Shown: positions 19,354-28,829, counted from the first letter of the stretch. The stretch is DNA of 64,000 nt from Paenibacillus sp. YYML68 (GCF_027923405.1 NZ_BQYI01000001.1:3884501-3948500); one strand, 5' to 3'. The notes: generated by a model not told the origin, from the letters alone. Numbers and translations: made by a program.

Positions 19354-20301
19354 TTACCCTCTTGCCGCCTCCAGCAGCTCCGCCGCTCCTTGCGCAATAA
19401 GCTGCTCGGCTACAGCGTCTCCAAGCTGGATCGGATCATCTCCGGTCTGCGAGGCCTTCAGGATCGTCTTGCCGTCCGGCGAGCCGACCATACCCGTCAG
19501 CTGCATGAGCGGCTTCCCTGTGCTGGACTGCTCGCCTGTCAGCTTCGCATAGGCGCCGATCGGCACCTGGCAACCGCCGTTCAGCTTACCGAGGAACGTT
19601 CGCTCTGCCGCGACCGTAACTGCCGTCTCCTCATGCTGATAATGGTTCAGCAGCTCCAGCATGAAGCTGTCGTCCTCCCGGCATTCGACGCACAGTGCCC
19701 CTTGCCCTACTGCAGGCAAGCACAGCCCCGGCTCGAGGTACGCGGTGATGCGGTCGTTCCAGCCAACCCGATGCAGCCCCGCTCCCGCCAAAATGATAGC
19801 GTGAAAGCCTTCCGTCTCCAGCTTGCGAAGCCGGGAATCAATGTTGCCACGGATCGGCTCAATAACCAGATCCGGTCTATAGTTCTGCAGCTGACTCGAT
19901 CTGCGCAGCGAGCTTGTGCCGACCTTTGCCCCTTGCGGCAAGTCATCCACGCCTTGACCGTCACGCATAATAATGCAGTCCCGCGGGTCCTCCCGCTCGG
20001 GTACAGCACCGATCGTCAGACCTTCCGGCAGCTCGAACGGCATATCCTTCATGCTGTGTACCGCCATATCAATATCGCCGTTCAACAGCGCTTGCTCGAT
20101 CTCCTTGACGAACAGGCCTTTACCCCCGACCTTGGACAGCGTAACGTCGAGAATAATGTCACCCTTGGTCACAATTTTGACTAGCTCGAACTCGGCCTCT
20201 ATGCCGTGCTGCTCGCACAGCTGCCGCAAATGCTCGACGACATGACCCGTTTGCGTTAAGGCCAGCTGGCTTTGTCTTGTACCTACTTTAATTGTGCGCA
20301 T
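19354..20301 (-). CDS. hemC: Hydroxymethylbilane synthase (porphobilinogen deaminase)
   Basis: HemC links four porphobilinogens into hydroxymethylbilane. The product has 315 residues. The start [15 protein letters not shown] is canonical. [22 protein letters not shown] and the cofactor-binding Cys in [11 protein letters not shown] (about residue 244) are present. It follows the precorrin-2 dehydrogenase gene after 51 bases. The 141-bp gap to cobA-hemD may hide an internal promoter, but I saw no clear match. Confidence 0.97.
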   Translation of the reverse strand: MRTIKVGTRQSQLALTQTGHVVEHLRQLCEQHGIEAEFELVKIVTKGDIILDVTLSKVGGKGLFVKEIEQALLNGDIDMAVHSMKDMPFELPEGLTIGAVPEREDPRDCIIMRDGQGVDDLPQGAKVGTSSLRRSSQLQNYRPDLVIEPIRGNIDSRLRKLETEGFHAIILAGAGLHRVGWNDRITAYLEPGLCLPAVGQGALCVECREDDSFMLELLNHYQHEETAVTVAAERTFLGKLNGGCQVPIGAYAKLTGEQSSTGKPLMQLTGMVGSPDGKTILKASQTGDDPIQLGDAVAEQLIAQGAAELLEAARG

Positions 20302-20352
20302 CTGATTACTCCTAACCGTATGTATAGTTTCAACAGCTCACTTCAATATCCA

Positions 20353-21081
20353 CTACAATCCAGCTTGCCCATCATGCGGAGTGATCAGACGAAGCCACTC
20401 CCCGATCGCTAGCACTCCTTCTATCGTCGGGTTGGCATACAACCGTTGCGATAGCTCTACCCTCAGCTTCTCCAAGTCCATACTGCCGCCCCGCCCCAAG
20501 TGTGGAGCAAGCTCCCAGCGCAGCATATGCCGGAACATCTCTTGCCGTACGCTACTATCCGACACCAGCTGCTGCACCTCTTGACGCAGTCCATACAGTA
20601 GCTCGAGATATAGCTCGTAATGTTCAGCCTGCAGCCACCGACTAACTTGATCACGGACGTGCAGCGCCATCCCCGGACTCGCCCCGGAGGTCGATACAGC
20701 GACCGTCAAGCGCCCCTGTCTCAGCACGGCAGGCAGCAAGAAGCTTCCGTGATCAGCCTCATCGGCCGCATTGACCCAGATGCCCAGCTGCTCCGCTTCC
20801 ACACGGACGGCAGCATTCACTTCAGGAGCATCCGTAGCGGCGAACAGCAGCCTCGCCTCTCGCACCTCTGGCATACCGGGCGCATAGCAGCTGCGGAGCC
20901 AGCGAATCGAGCCGTCCGCAGCCAGCCCCTCCAGCTCGCTCGTCACATGCGGGCTAATGACGGTGACGGCAGCCTCGGCCTGCAGCAGTCCTCGAACCTT
21001 GCGAGCTGCCACCTGTCCGCCGCCGATGACGACGCATGGCTCATTATGAATGATCAGCATAACTGGATACGTCGATGCCAT
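20353..21081 (-). CDS. Precorrin-2 dehydrogenase (siroheme synthase, N-terminal type)
   Basis: The enzyme oxidises precorrin-2 to sirohydrochlorin with NAD on the way to siroheme. The product of about 242 residues has a Rossmann motif near residue 19 (VVIGGGQVAARKVRGLL), LLFAATDAPEVNAAV, and the substrate-side VSTSGASPGMA. I prefer the ATG at 21081 (MASTYP), which has AAGGGTGG 7 bases upstream, to the longer frame reaching 21123. It is in the hem cluster between hemX and hemC. Together with the CobA half of the fusion it supplies siroheme. Whether it also chelates iron, as yeast Met8p does, cannot be decided here. Confidence 0.88.
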   Translation of the reverse strand: MASTYPVMLIIHNEPCVVIGGGQVAARKVRGLLQAEAAVTVISPHVTSELEGLAADGSIRWLRSCYAPGMPEVREARLLFAATDAPEVNAAVRVEAEQLGIWVNAADEADHGSFLLPAVLRQGRLTVAVSTSGASPGMALHVRDQVSRWLQAEHYELYLELLYGLRQEVQQLVSDSSVRQEMFRHMLRWELAPHLGRGGSMDLEKLRVELSQRLYANPTIEGVLAIGEWLRLITPHDGQAGL

Positions 21082-21113
21082 CTGCTTACCACCCTTCATT
21101 TCCTTCGTGCCTT

Positions 21114-21938
21114 CTATGTCCACTGGTGAAAGGAGGAGTAATAATTAGACAGCAGCACATTCACAACCGTAATGGCAAACGCCGCCAAATTCCACAAAGC
21201 AAGACGGTTGCCTGGTGCTTTCAGCAACAGCCGCTGCACGAGATAGAAGATATAGGCTAGCAGCACAAACCAGGAATTGAGCACCTTCGGATCGTACAGC
21301 AGCCGCACGTCGCCGTGCAGCGTAATCCAGACGATACCTAGCGAGGTCGTCATCAGTAGCAGCGGGGTACCGATCATCACCGCGATGAAGGCGAAGTGGT
21401 CTGTTTTCTCCAGCGACGGAAGACGCTGCATACGCTGCGACCATTGCTTCTCCTTCAGCTTCCGGTGCAAAAACAAATACATGCCCGAGAACACGGCCGA
21501 CACGACGAACGCAGCATAGCCTGCAACAGCGAGCGTAATATGGATGAATAAGAGCTCATCGTTAATGTTCCAGCGTGAAAGCGCAGGCGCAAGGCCCGGC
21601 TTGCCGAATACGTTCAACGCCAATATCGCAAAGCCAATTAAATTGACGAAAAACATGAACAGGTCTAATCGGAAAAAGCGACTGATTACGAATGAAACCG
21701 TGATGAGCAGCCAGCTGAATATAAATAGCGTCTCAAACTTCGAGAAGCCGACGCTGCTCTCATAGGTGACCATACTATACACGAAATAGCCTGTTTGTAA
21801 AACCCATACAAAAAGAAGCAACCCTGTCCCCATCCGTTTAGCACTTCGATTCGGATTACTAAAATCCGCGAAGTAAAACAGCAGGCTCAGGGCATAAATA
21901 TAAAGTATCGCGTCGTATAACCAGGTTTCCGTCACCAT
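21114..21938 (-). CDS. hemX: HemX / CcsA-type cytochrome c assembly membrane protein
   Basis: An integral membrane protein of 274 residues with about eight hydrophobic segments. It belongs to the CcmC/CcsA-like family that includes HemX of the Bacillus hem operon. HemX lowers HemA levels in B. subtilis. Visible landmarks are the His in LLFIHITLAVAGYAAF, the charged loop HRKLKEKQWSQRMQRLP, and the final YYSSFHQWT. It lies 18 bases downstream of hemA, as in Bacillus, and 32 bases before the precorrin-2 dehydrogenase gene. Confidence 0.9.
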   Translation of the reverse strand: MVTETWLYDAILYIYALSLLFYFADFSNPNRSAKRMGTGLLLFVWVLQTGYFVYSMVTYESSVGFSKFETLFIFSWLLITVSFVISRFFRLDLFMFFVNLIGFAILALNVFGKPGLAPALSRWNINDELLFIHITLAVAGYAAFVVSAVFSGMYLFLHRKLKEKQWSQRMQRLPSLEKTDHFAFIAVMIGTPLLLMTTSLGIVWITLHGDVRLLYDPKVLNSWFVLLAYIFYLVQRLLLKAPGNRLALWNLAAFAITVVNVLLSNYYSSFHQWT

Positions 21939-21956
21939 GGTCTATTTCCTTTCCGG

Positions 21957-23357
21957 CTAGGCCTTGGCCCAAGCTTCGCTGGGCGCGTTGCTCGACCGAA
22001 CCTTGGCGAGAAGCTCATCCTTCATCCGCTCCTGTGCCGCCTCCGCCTCCCGCTGCCGCTGCTCCTGCTCTGCCCGTTTTTGCCCTTCCAACTGTTCTTC
22101 TAAAGCAAAAATTTTCGCAAATAGGTCTACCGCTTCGTCTCCGTTACGTTCTGCGGCCATTTCCTTAATGCGGACAATCGGATCACGGAGCATCTGGTTC
22201 ACAATGCTCTTCGTCAGCTTGCGGATCACCTTGAGCTCACGCTCATCGAGCTCCGGCAGCTTGTTCATCAAGCTGTCCATCGTCTCTTCATGAATGGCGG
22301 AAGCCTTCGCCTGCAGCGCCTGAATGACCGGCGCGATACCAAGCGTCTTCGACCATTGCTCGAACGCTACGATCTCGGCTTGAATCATTTCCTCAATCTT
22401 CACAGCAGCCTTCTGGCGCTCCTCGAGGTGGGCGCTGACGATCGACTGCAGGTTATCAATATCGTATAAATAGACGTTCGGCATATCGCCAAGACGCGGG
22501 TCGAGATCGCGAGGGACGGCAATATCGATCATGAACAGTGGTCTGGATCTGCGACGCTGCAGTACGCTCGACACCATCTCCGCCGTTAGAACGTAGCCTG
22601 TCGACCCTGTGGAGCTGATGACAATATCAGCCTCCTCCAGGTGAAGCATCAGCTTGTCCATGGTGCTCGCCACGCCGCGGAACCGTTCCGCGAGCTCTTG
22701 GGCGCGGCCAAGCGTACGATTCACTACGGTCACCTTATTCGCACCGCTTGCAGTCAGATGCTTCGCCGTCAGCTCGCTCATCTTGCCTGCCCCGATAATA
22801 AGCACCTTCTTGTTCTCATACGAGCCGAAGATGCGCTTGCCGAGCTCGACCGCTGCATAGCTGACCGATACCGGATTCTCGTTAATGCCCGTATCCGTAT
22901 GTGCCCGCTTCGCCATCGTCACCGCCTGCTTGAACAGCGTATTGAACAACACGCCGGTTGTCTTGTGCTCCTGTGCTAGGAAGAACGCATCGCGCACCTG
23001 ACCCAAAATCTGCGTCTCACCGAGGATCATCGAATCGAGACCGCTCGTGACACGGAACAGATGGTTGATGGCCGCCTGATTCTCATATATATATAAGTGC
23101 TCGCTGAACTGCTCCTTCGGCACCTTAAACCACTTCTCGATAAATGTACGCAAATGGTGCGCACACATGTTCTGCGTATCTACAGCGACGTACAGCTCCG
23201 TCCGATTACAGGTGCCCACGATGACACATTCCATTACGCACTTGGTTGACTTCAGCTCTTGCAGAGCCAGAGGCAACTCCCCTTGTGCGAATGCGAACTT
23301 TTCACGGATAGACACTGGTGCTGTACGATAGTTGAGACCCGCTACGACAATATGCAT
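21957..23357 (-). CDS. hemA: Glutamyl-tRNA reductase
   Basis: HemA reduces glutamyl-tRNA to glutamate-1-semialdehyde, the first committed step of heme synthesis. The catalytic Cys is C50 in VIVGTCNRTELY. SGLDSMILGETQILGQV and the NADPH-binding VLIIGAGKMSELTAKHL follow, and the end is a Gln/Glu/Ala-rich dimerisation helix. I use the ATG at 23357 (MHIVVAGLNY), which matches the family N-terminus. A GTG at 23366 in frame is only three bases from AGGAGG, too close. It opens the hemA-hemX-dehydrogenase-hemC-cobA/hemD-hemB unit. Confidence 0.96.
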   Translation of the reverse strand: MHIVVAGLNYRTAPVSIREKFAFAQGELPLALQELKSTKCVMECVIVGTCNRTELYVAVDTQNMCAHHLRTFIEKWFKVPKEQFSEHLYIYENQAAINHLFRVTSGLDSMILGETQILGQVRDAFFLAQEHKTTGVLFNTLFKQAVTMAKRAHTDTGINENPVSVSYAAVELGKRIFGSYENKKVLIIGAGKMSELTAKHLTASGANKVTVVNRTLGRAQELAERFRGVASTMDKLMLHLEEADIVISSTGSTGYVLTAEMVSSVLQRRRSRPLFMIDIAVPRDLDPRLGDMPNVYLYDIDNLQSIVSAHLEERQKAAVKIEEMIQAEIVAFEQWSKTLGIAPVIQALQAKASAIHEETMDSLMNKLPELDERELKVIRKLTKSIVNQMLRDPIVRIKEMAAERNGDEAVDLFAKIFALEEQLEGQKRAEQEQRQREAEAAQERMKDELLAKVRSSNAPSEAWAKA

Positions 23358-23394
23358 CTGGTTCACCTGCCTCCTTCTCTTTTCATTTCAGTTT

Positions 23395-23403
23395 ATTATA
23401 GCA
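23395..23403 (-). promoter_or_regulatory. Extended -10 promoter of hemA
   Basis: TGCTATAAT on the minus strand has the TGN extension and a perfect TATAAT, 38 bases before the hemA ATG. No good -35 hexamer is visible at 17 bases, which an extended -10 can tolerate. Confidence 0.6.
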
Positions 23404-23455
23404 CAAGCCCTAATGTTCTTCGACAAAATTTATGAACATTTTATAAACGCTCGGA

Positions 23456-23514
23456 GTGGTGCTCTTTTCTCGCTAGGTTGCGCTGCGCGCAAAGACGCTT
23501 GAAAAGAGCACCAC
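23456..23514. repeat. Perfect 14-bp inverted repeat upstream of hemA
   Basis: GTGGTGCTCTTTTC (23456-23469) is the exact complement of GAAAAGAGCACCAC (23501-23514), with a 31-base GC-rich loop that is itself part of the repeat tract. There is no T-tract. Confidence 0.9.
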
Positions 23515-23945
23515 CTCGCTGGAGTAAAGACCTGGGCTAGCCGCGCGCTTCGCTGGACGCTGGCTCGATCGGTTTCGCTCGCACTGCTTGTCGCGCTCGC
23601 GTGAGTTAACTGCGTGCGCGCTGCGGGCCCTTGTGCTCGATCTCGCTCCGTTGCGCACAGCGCAAAAGTCGCTCGATTCGAGGGTGCCACGGGGCTTGCT
23701 GTTCGCATCGCAACAGCTTGAAGAGCGGGCGGTGCTCGCTCGCTAACGCTTCGCACAGCCATTTAAGAGCGTAGCGTGCTCGCTAGCGCATCGCTACCGT
23801 CTTAGGCTCGCTAGCGCATCGCCGACTTTTAGCTTGCTAGCGCATCGCGCCTTTTGGCTCGCTATCGCATCGCGACAACCTTAATACCTTAGCTCGCTAG
23901 CGCATCGCAACTGCTTGAACACCTTGCGCGCTTCGCGGCAACATA
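23515..23945. repeat. Degenerate repeat tract with five GCTCGCTAGCGCATCGC-type units
   Basis: Five copies of a 17-base unit GCTCGCTAGCGCATCGC (three exact, two with one change) start at 23778, 23806, 23832, 23857 and 23892. Spacing between starts is 28, 26, 25 and 35 bases. Upstream, from about 23515 to 23775, more decayed versions of the same GCG/AGCGAGC theme fill the sequence. No credible gene is seen. The tract fills the whole gap between the speD terminator and the hemA upstream inverted repeat. Confidence 0.88.
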
Positions 23946-23951
23946 AAAGAA

Positions 23952-23980
23952 ATAACCTCGGGCATGTTCCCCGAGGTTAT
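23952..23980 (-). terminator. Terminator after speD
   Basis: ATAACCTCGG and CCGAGGTTAT form a perfect 10-bp stem 25 bases after the speD stop, with TTCTTTT following on the minus strand. Confidence 0.88.
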
Positions 23981-24005
23981 ATTATGTGTAATCGTCAAAA
24001 TATTA

Positions 24006-24407
24006 TTATTTTACCAATTGCGCTTGCTTCAGTACAGGTGTTTCGACTTGCAGCTCGCCCATGCCGCGAACGAGCTTCTTCGCGTGCGATGTGGTTGGCT
24101 TCAATACGGACAGCATGTGCTCAATCGCAAGCTGAGGATCTACTGTTTCACCGCAAGTGTAGCAGTCCAGTGCGGCAAAACCTCTCTCAGGATACGTATG
24201 AATGGAGAGATGGCTTTCTGAGAGCAATACGAGAACAGTTGCTCCTTGTGGTTCGAATTGCTTGGATTGTACAGACAATACTGTTGCTCCGCATACCTCA
24301 GCTGCTTCTACCATTTGTGCCTGTAACCATTCCGAGTTGTTGAGAAGATCAAAATCGACCCCCCAAGTGTCTACAGCTACATGTCTTCCGAAAGTTGAGT
24401 ATTCCAT
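24006..24407 (-). CDS. speD: S-adenosylmethionine decarboxylase proenzyme, bacterial short form
   Basis: The enzyme decarboxylates SAM to provide the aminopropyl donor for spermidine. The 133-residue proenzyme has the self-cleavage site LLSESHLSIHTYPE. Cleavage before Ser65 would give the pyruvoyl group. FAALDCYTCG downstream is also typical of the short SpeD/SpeH form. The ATG at 24407 follows AGGAAGGGGG. It stands alone, with its own terminator and a candidate promoter some 150 bases upstream. Confidence 0.95.
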   Translation of the reverse strand: MEYSTFGRHVAVDTWGVDFDLLNNSEWLQAQMVEAAEVCGATVLSVQSKQFEPQGATVLVLLSESHLSIHTYPERGFAALDCYTCGETVDPQLAIEHMLSVLKPTTSHAKKLVRGMGELQVETPVLKQAQLVK

Positions 24408-24553
24408 CTTCCGGTTCCCCCTTCCTAGGAATAAAATGTTGTACTAATTTCATCCGCTAGGACCTACGTCATTCACTTCCCGAGGGAGTAATCTCTCGCA
24501 ACATTCAATGTCCTGAGTGAATCCTGGTTCCTATTTTGTTTTCAACGAGAATA

Positions 24554-24582
24554 AAAATAACATCTATTGAACAGAAATGCAA
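24554..24582 (-). promoter_or_regulatory. Candidate sigma-A promoter of speD
   Basis: TTGCAT (24582-24577), 17 bases, TATTTT (24559-24554). It implies a leader of about 140 bases. Moderate match only. Confidence 0.4.
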
Positions 24583-24714
24583 TAGTTTTTTTTAGACGCG
24601 CCATCCAAACCTTACCATCGCACAACAATACTGTATGTATTCGGCTTGTATGGTGTGATGCCGGGAGCAGCCTTCACACGGCCCAACCTGCATGAGCCTG
24701 TTCCACAAAAACAA

Positions 24715-24750
24715 GAACCCGGAAGCGGCACAAGGCGAGCTTTCGGGTTC
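24715..24750 (-). terminator. Terminator after the unknown gene at 24765
   Basis: GAACCCG and CGGGTTC arms extended by AAAGC/GCTTC, followed by TTGTTTTTG on the minus strand, 14 bases after the stop. Confidence 0.88.
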
Positions 24751-24764
24751 TCTATACATGTATA

Positions 24765-25352
24765 TTAAGCTTCGAGTACGAACAATCGATGTGTAAGACG
24801 CTGCAGTCGCTCGTCAATATGCTCGCGAATGCCTGCTTCCGCAATATCATTGCGCAGGTCAAGCAGCTCATTAATTTGAGCACGCACCGATTGAATTTCG
24901 GCTTCAACTTCATTCTTCTGGAACAATTGCTGCAGCATGCCGATCGTATCACGGTATTCGTATACGATTTTTTCAGACGTTGCCGTATTTTCCGTTATTT
25001 TCACCACTGCGCCTTGCTTGTACGTGTAGACCATTGTGTAGGTTGGGTAATTTCGGTGTACGATCGCATCGCCCTTGAATTCTGAGACGGCTTTGCGCAT
25101 CGCGTTCACAAGACTTCGATTGTGAATACGGCACGTTCCCTGACAAACGTACAAATTCATTTTGCGCTCGAACGACAGGACAATTTCTTCGTCCCGGTCA
25201 TCCTGCAGTACCACCTCTTGATTTCCGTTTTCGAGTACCTTCACTTGCATGGATGCTCCGTGATCTTTGAACATTCGGATAAACTGGGAAAACTCAGCTT
25301 CAGATAACTGTAGGCAGGTTTTGACATATTCAGTCGCTAACCTATTTGCCAT
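24765..25352 (-). CDS. Conserved-looking protein of unknown function, coiled-coil C-terminus
   Basis: I do not recognise this 195-residue protein. The start ATG at 25352 has GAGGG 6 bases upstream; a longer frame to 25370 lacks one. The N-terminal two thirds look like a mixed alpha/beta domain with a Cys pair (NLYVCQGTCRI near residue 75) and a tyrosine-rich strand (YPTYTMVYTYKQGAVV). The last 60 residues are a charged amphipathic helix region (FQKNEVEAEIQSVRAQINELLDLRND), probably a coiled coil. There is no signal peptide. It is a single-gene unit with its own terminator, and its base composition is more AT-rich than its neighbours. Confidence 0.72.
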   Translation of the reverse strand: MANRLATEYVKTCLQLSEAEFSQFIRMFKDHGASMQVKVLENGNQEVVLQDDRDEEIVLSFERKMNLYVCQGTCRIHNRSLVNAMRKAVSEFKGDAIVHRNYPTYTMVYTYKQGAVVKITENTATSEKIVYEYRDTIGMLQQLFQKNEVEAEIQSVRAQINELLDLRNDIAEAGIREHIDERLQRLTHRLFVLEA

Positions 25353-25659
25353 AAAAATCCCTCGATTCATTTTTTTCGAACCATGAAGCGTAGTCTTTTC
25401 TTTAGTTGTTCTATATACATTATACTACACATTATTTTAATATTCCTGCTGACAAAGGCATTGTTTTTCGCCGGAATTCAGAAAATTTCGCTTTTACCTC
25501 GATTCAGCCCAGAAGAAGCGCATAATAACTCCTAAATCCTCTGCAAGTCAGCAGGTTCCCTGCCTGATCCGAAAGGCATAATTGCAAAAGAGCCTTCCGC
25601 ACAGCTTCTGCGGAAAGCTCTTATGTAGCAAGGCTCCTTACCTGTGGAGCCCGGCCTAT
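25353..25659. other. Intergenic region between the unknown gene and engB
   Basis: This 307-base stretch contains the engB terminator (25586-25622) and, near 25420-25430, a minus-strand TATAAT upstream of the unknown gene without a convincing -35. The AT-rich part at 25400-25480 is otherwise featureless. Confidence 0.5.
25586..25622 (-). terminator. Terminator after engB
   Basis: GAGC-TTCCGCA and TGCGGAA-GGCTC arms with a GAAGCTG loop, then TTTT on the minus strand. Confidence 0.85.
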
Positions 25660-26382
25660 CTAGTCGTTCTTAGACCGCTCTGCAGTCCCAGACACCTGCT
25701 CAGACGTCGTCTCAGCAAGCTCAGCTTGCTCAGCAGCTTCACCTTCAGGCAACGCGGCGGTCGTCTGTACGAGCTCCTCCGAGGCGCTAGCAGTCTCGTA
25801 GCCGATCCGCTCCTCGATCAAGCGCCACAGCTCGTCCTTGCCGTACCCCGTCTCCGAGGAGAACAGGACGAGGGGATCGTTCTTGTCTGCTCCTAGCGTG
25901 TCGCGAATGATCTTGATATGCTTCTGCCACTTGCCCTTCGGAATTTTGTCCGCCTTCGTTGCTACGATGCACAGACTTGCGCCGTTATGCTTCAACCAAG
26001 TGTACATCGCTTGATCATCCTTCGACGGCGCATGCCGAATATCGATGATGTGCAGGACGAGCTTCAGCTCCTCCCGCTTCAGCAAGTACGCCTCGATGAA
26101 CTTGCCCCACTTCTCGCGCTCGCTCTTGGATACCTTGGCATAGCCATAGCCGGGCAGATCGACGAAGTATAAATCTTGATTAATTCGATAATAGTTCAAC
26201 TGCTGCGTCTTGCCCGGCTTGGAGCTCGTTCTTGCTAGATTTCTACGGTTGATCATCCGATTGATCAGTGACGACTTGCCGACGTTAGAACGCCCTGCCA
26301 GAGCGATCTCCGGCAAGGCGTCGACAGGATACTGACTCGGACCAACCGCGCTGATAATGAACTCAGCTTGATTGACCTTCAT
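25660..26382 (-). CDS. engB: Ribosome biogenesis GTP-binding protein EngB (YsxC/YihA)
   Basis: An essential GTPase needed for maturation of the large ribosomal subunit. G1 is [14 protein letters not shown] near residue 30, G3 is [10 protein letters not shown] near residue 75, and G4 is [11 protein letters not shown] near 140. The core ends near residue 197, the usual family length. About 40 extra Ala/Glu-rich acidic residues follow ([19 protein letters not shown]), probably disordered. It lies 42 bases downstream of lonA, the same order as in Bacillus, and is followed by a terminator. Confidence 0.95.
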   Translation of the reverse strand: MKVNQAEFIISAVGPSQYPVDALPEIALAGRSNVGKSSLINRMINRRNLARTSSKPGKTQQLNYYRINQDLYFVDLPGYGYAKVSKSEREKWGKFIEAYLLKREELKLVLHIIDIRHAPSKDDQAMYTWLKHNGASLCIVATKADKIPKGKWQKHIKIIRDTLGADKNDPLVLFSSETGYGKDELWRLIEERIGYETASASEELVQTTAALPEGEAAEQAELAETTSEQVSGTAERSKND

Positions 26383-26424
26383 GCGACTTCACTCATTTCA
26401 ACTTAATAATTTACTGCACATCGA

Positions 26425-28758
26425 TTACACCCGCGCAGGCTTCACCAGCGCATGCTCGAGCACTTCATCCATATGAGACACGGGAATGAACGTAAGCTCG
26501 CTGCGCACGCTCTCCGGAATATCATCGATATCCTTCGTATTGTCCTTCGGTAAAATAACAGTGCGTATGCCGGCACGATGCGCAGCCAGACTCTTTTCCT
26601 TCAGACCGCCGATCGGCAGCACGCGCCCGCGCAGCGTAATTTCGCCGGTCATCGCGACATGCTTCGATACTGGAATGTTGGTCAGCGCCGAGATCAGCGC
26701 CGTCCCCATCGTAATACCAGCCGAAGGACCGTCCTTCGGAATCGCACCTTCCGGAATGTGAATATGAATATCGAACTTCTCATGGAAGTCCGACTGAATC
26801 TGCAGCTGCTGGGCTCGCGAGCGTGTGTAGCTGAAGGCGGCCTGCGCCGATTCCTTCATCACATCGCCGAGCTTGCCTGTCAGCGTCAGCTTGCCGTTAC
26901 CCGGCATAATCGTAACCTCGATCACCAGCGTATCGCCGCCAACCTCGGTCCACGCAAGTCCGGTAACCGCGCCCACCTGATCCTGCTCCTCGGCAACGCC
27001 GAAGCGGAACTTCGCCGGTCCGAGCAAATCCTTAAGTCCCGTCTCGGTCAGCACGACACGCTCAGCACCGTCTACAATTTTCTTCGCAGCCTTCCGACAT
27101 ATGGAAGAAATTTGCTGCTCCAGATTACGAACACCAGCCTCACGCGTATACTCTCGAACGGTCCGCATGAGCGCCGGCTCCTCAACAACCAGTTGAGCAT
27201 CCTGCAGACCGTGATCGCGCTGCTGCTTCGGCAGCAAGTAGTTGCGCGCGATATGCAGCTTCTCGATCTCGGTGTAGCCCGGGATGTAGAGCACCTCCAT
27301 CCGGTCCAGCAGCGGGCGCGGAATGTTATGGAGCGCATTGGCCGTTGTGACGAACATGACGTTCGACAGATCGAACGGCATCTCGATGAAGTGATCGCTG
27401 AACGTATTGTTCTGCTCCGGATCGAGCACCTCAAGCAGCGCAGACGCCGGGTCACCGCGGAAATCCATCGCCATCTTGTCAATCTCATCGAGCAGGAACA
27501 CAGGGTTGCTCGTACCCGCGGTCTTCATTCCCTGGATGATACGTCCCGGCATCGCGCCAACGTACGTACGACGGTGGCCGCGAATCTCAGCTTCATCGCG
27601 TACGCCGCCAAGCGAGATGCGCACGAACTCGCGGTCAAGCGAGCGGGCGATGGAGCGGGCGATCGATGTCTTACCGACACCCGGAGGCCCGACGAGGCAC
27701 AGAATCGGCCCCTTCATCTTCTTGACCAGCTTCTGCACGGCCAAGTACTCCAGCACGCGCTCCTTCGGCTTCTCGAGACCGTAGTGATCCTCGTTCAATA
27801 TGTCCTCAGCACGGCGAATATCAATATCCTTCTCGTCAGCCGTATGCGTCCACGGAAGAACGAGCAGCCAATCGATATAGTTGCGGATGACCGAGCCCTC
27901 GGCTGAGGTGGCAGGCATCTTCTCGAGTCGCTCGATCTCCTTCTCGATCTTCTCCCGCACCTTCTCCGGCACGGAGCTCTCGCTCAGCTGGCTGCGCAGC
28001 TCATCCGCTTCACCGGCGCGTCCTTCCTTGTCGCCAAGCTCCTTCTGAATCGCCTTCATCTGCTCACGTAAGTAATATTCCTTCTGCGTCTTCTCCATCT
28101 GCTTCTTGACGCGCTGGCTAATCTTGCGCTCCAGCTCGAGCACCTCGCGCTCGTTGTTCAGAATAGAGAGCAGCTTCTCGAGCCGCTGACGCACATCTAC
28201 CGTTTCGAGAATGTCCTGCTTATCTTTAATTTTCAATGATAAATGACTGCAGATGACGTCCGCGAGCCTTCCTGGCTCATCGATGTCAGACACGGCCGCG
28301 AGCGTTTCCGGCGTCACTTTTTTCGATAAATTAATATAATGCTCGAATTGATTCAGGACGGTTCGCATGAGTGCATCGATCTCAGGATCGTTCGTCTCCT
28401 GCTCCGGCAGCTCCCGAACGTTCACCTCATAATAGTCCTCATTCGTGAGAAACTCCGTAATTTCCGCACGAAGCATGCCTTCTACAAGAACACGGATCGT
28501 CCCGTTCGGCAGCTTCAGCATTTGGCGGACCTTCGCAATCGTACCTGTGCGGTATATATCCTCTGTCTTCGGCTCCTCAATGTTCACCTCGGACTGCGTG
28601 CACAGCAAGATCATGCTATCCTCTACCATCGCCTTCTCGAGCGCGCGAACCGACTTCTCCCTGCCCACATCCAAGTGCAGAACCATGCTAGGGTATACAA
28701 GCAGCCCCCGCAGCGGCAATAGCGGCAAGCGGCGCATCCTATGTTTGCTCGGTCCCAT
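26425..28758 (-). CDS. lonA: ATP-dependent Lon protease
   Basis: LonA degrades damaged and regulatory proteins in the cytoplasm. With the ATG at 28758 (MGPSKH, GGAGGTG upstream) it has 777 residues, the family norm. The longer open frame to 28848 has no ribosome site. The N-terminal substrate domain is followed by a coiled coil ([24 protein letters not shown] is typical Lon, given here in part). Walker A is GPPGVGKT near residue 356 and Walker B FLLDEIDK. The catalytic Ser is in [10 protein letters not shown] near residue 678 with a Lys about 43 residues later. It is transcribed with engB and separated from lonB by a terminator. Confidence 0.97.
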   Translation of the reverse strand: MGPSKHRMRRLPLLPLRGLLVYPSMVLHLDVGREKSVRALEKAMVEDSMILLCTQSEVNIEEPKTEDIYRTGTIAKVRQMLKLPNGTIRVLVEGMLRAEITEFLTNEDYYEVNVRELPEQETNDPEIDALMRTVLNQFEHYINLSKKVTPETLAAVSDIDEPGRLADVICSHLSLKIKDKQDILETVDVRQRLEKLLSILNNEREVLELERKISQRVKKQMEKTQKEYYLREQMKAIQKELGDKEGRAGEADELRSQLSESSVPEKVREKIEKEIERLEKMPATSAEGSVIRNYIDWLLVLPWTHTADEKDIDIRRAEDILNEDHYGLEKPKERVLEYLAVQKLVKKMKGPILCLVGPPGVGKTSIARSIARSLDREFVRISLGGVRDEAEIRGHRRTYVGAMPGRIIQGMKTAGTSNPVFLLDEIDKMAMDFRGDPASALLEVLDPEQNNTFSDHFIEMPFDLSNVMFVTTANALHNIPRPLLDRMEVLYIPGYTEIEKLHIARNYLLPKQQRDHGLQDAQLVVEEPALMRTVREYTREAGVRNLEQQISSICRKAAKKIVDGAERVVLTETGLKDLLGPAKFRFGVAEEQDQVGAVTGLAWTEVGGDTLVIEVTIMPGNGKLTLTGKLGDVMKESAQAAFSYTRSRAQQLQIQSDFHEKFDIHIHIPEGAIPKDGPSAGITMGTALISALTNIPVSKHVAMTGEITLRGRVLPIGGLKEKSLAAHRAGIRTVILPKDNTKDIDDIPESVRSELTFIPVSHMDEVLEHALVKPARV

Positions 28759-28799
28759 CCGCGAGCACCTCCAGACTATACTGACTTGCTGTGAATTAC

Positions 28800-28829
28800 A
28801 TTCTAACAAAATTAAATTCAAAACACCAA
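28800..28829 (-). promoter_or_regulatory. Candidate sigma-A promoter of lonA
   Basis: TTGGTG (28829-28824), 18 bases, TAGAAT (28805-28800), 42 bases before the chosen lonA start. Confidence 0.45.

Larger units (their letters stand above)
24408..24764. other. Intergenic region: long speD leader plus terminator of the upstream gene
   Basis: These 357 bases hold the candidate speD promoter (24554-24582), about 140 bases of speD leader and, at 24715-24750, the terminator of the gene at 24765. The remaining 24600-24700 shows nothing I can name. Confidence 0.6.

Noticed and set aside
23430..23762. 110-residue Ala/Arg-rich open frame upstream of hemA
   Set aside because: The frame is a by-product of the GCG-rich repeat tract, with no ribosome site and no domain character.
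23778..23908. Possible CRISPR array (five direct repeats)
   Set aside because: Repeats are 17 bp, spacers only 8-18 bp and of unequal length, and no cas gene is nearby. The repeat theme continues in decayed form upstream.
26578..27906. 442-residue open frame on the plus strand
   Set aside because: Antisense to lonA, no ribosome site, composition typical of a shadow frame.
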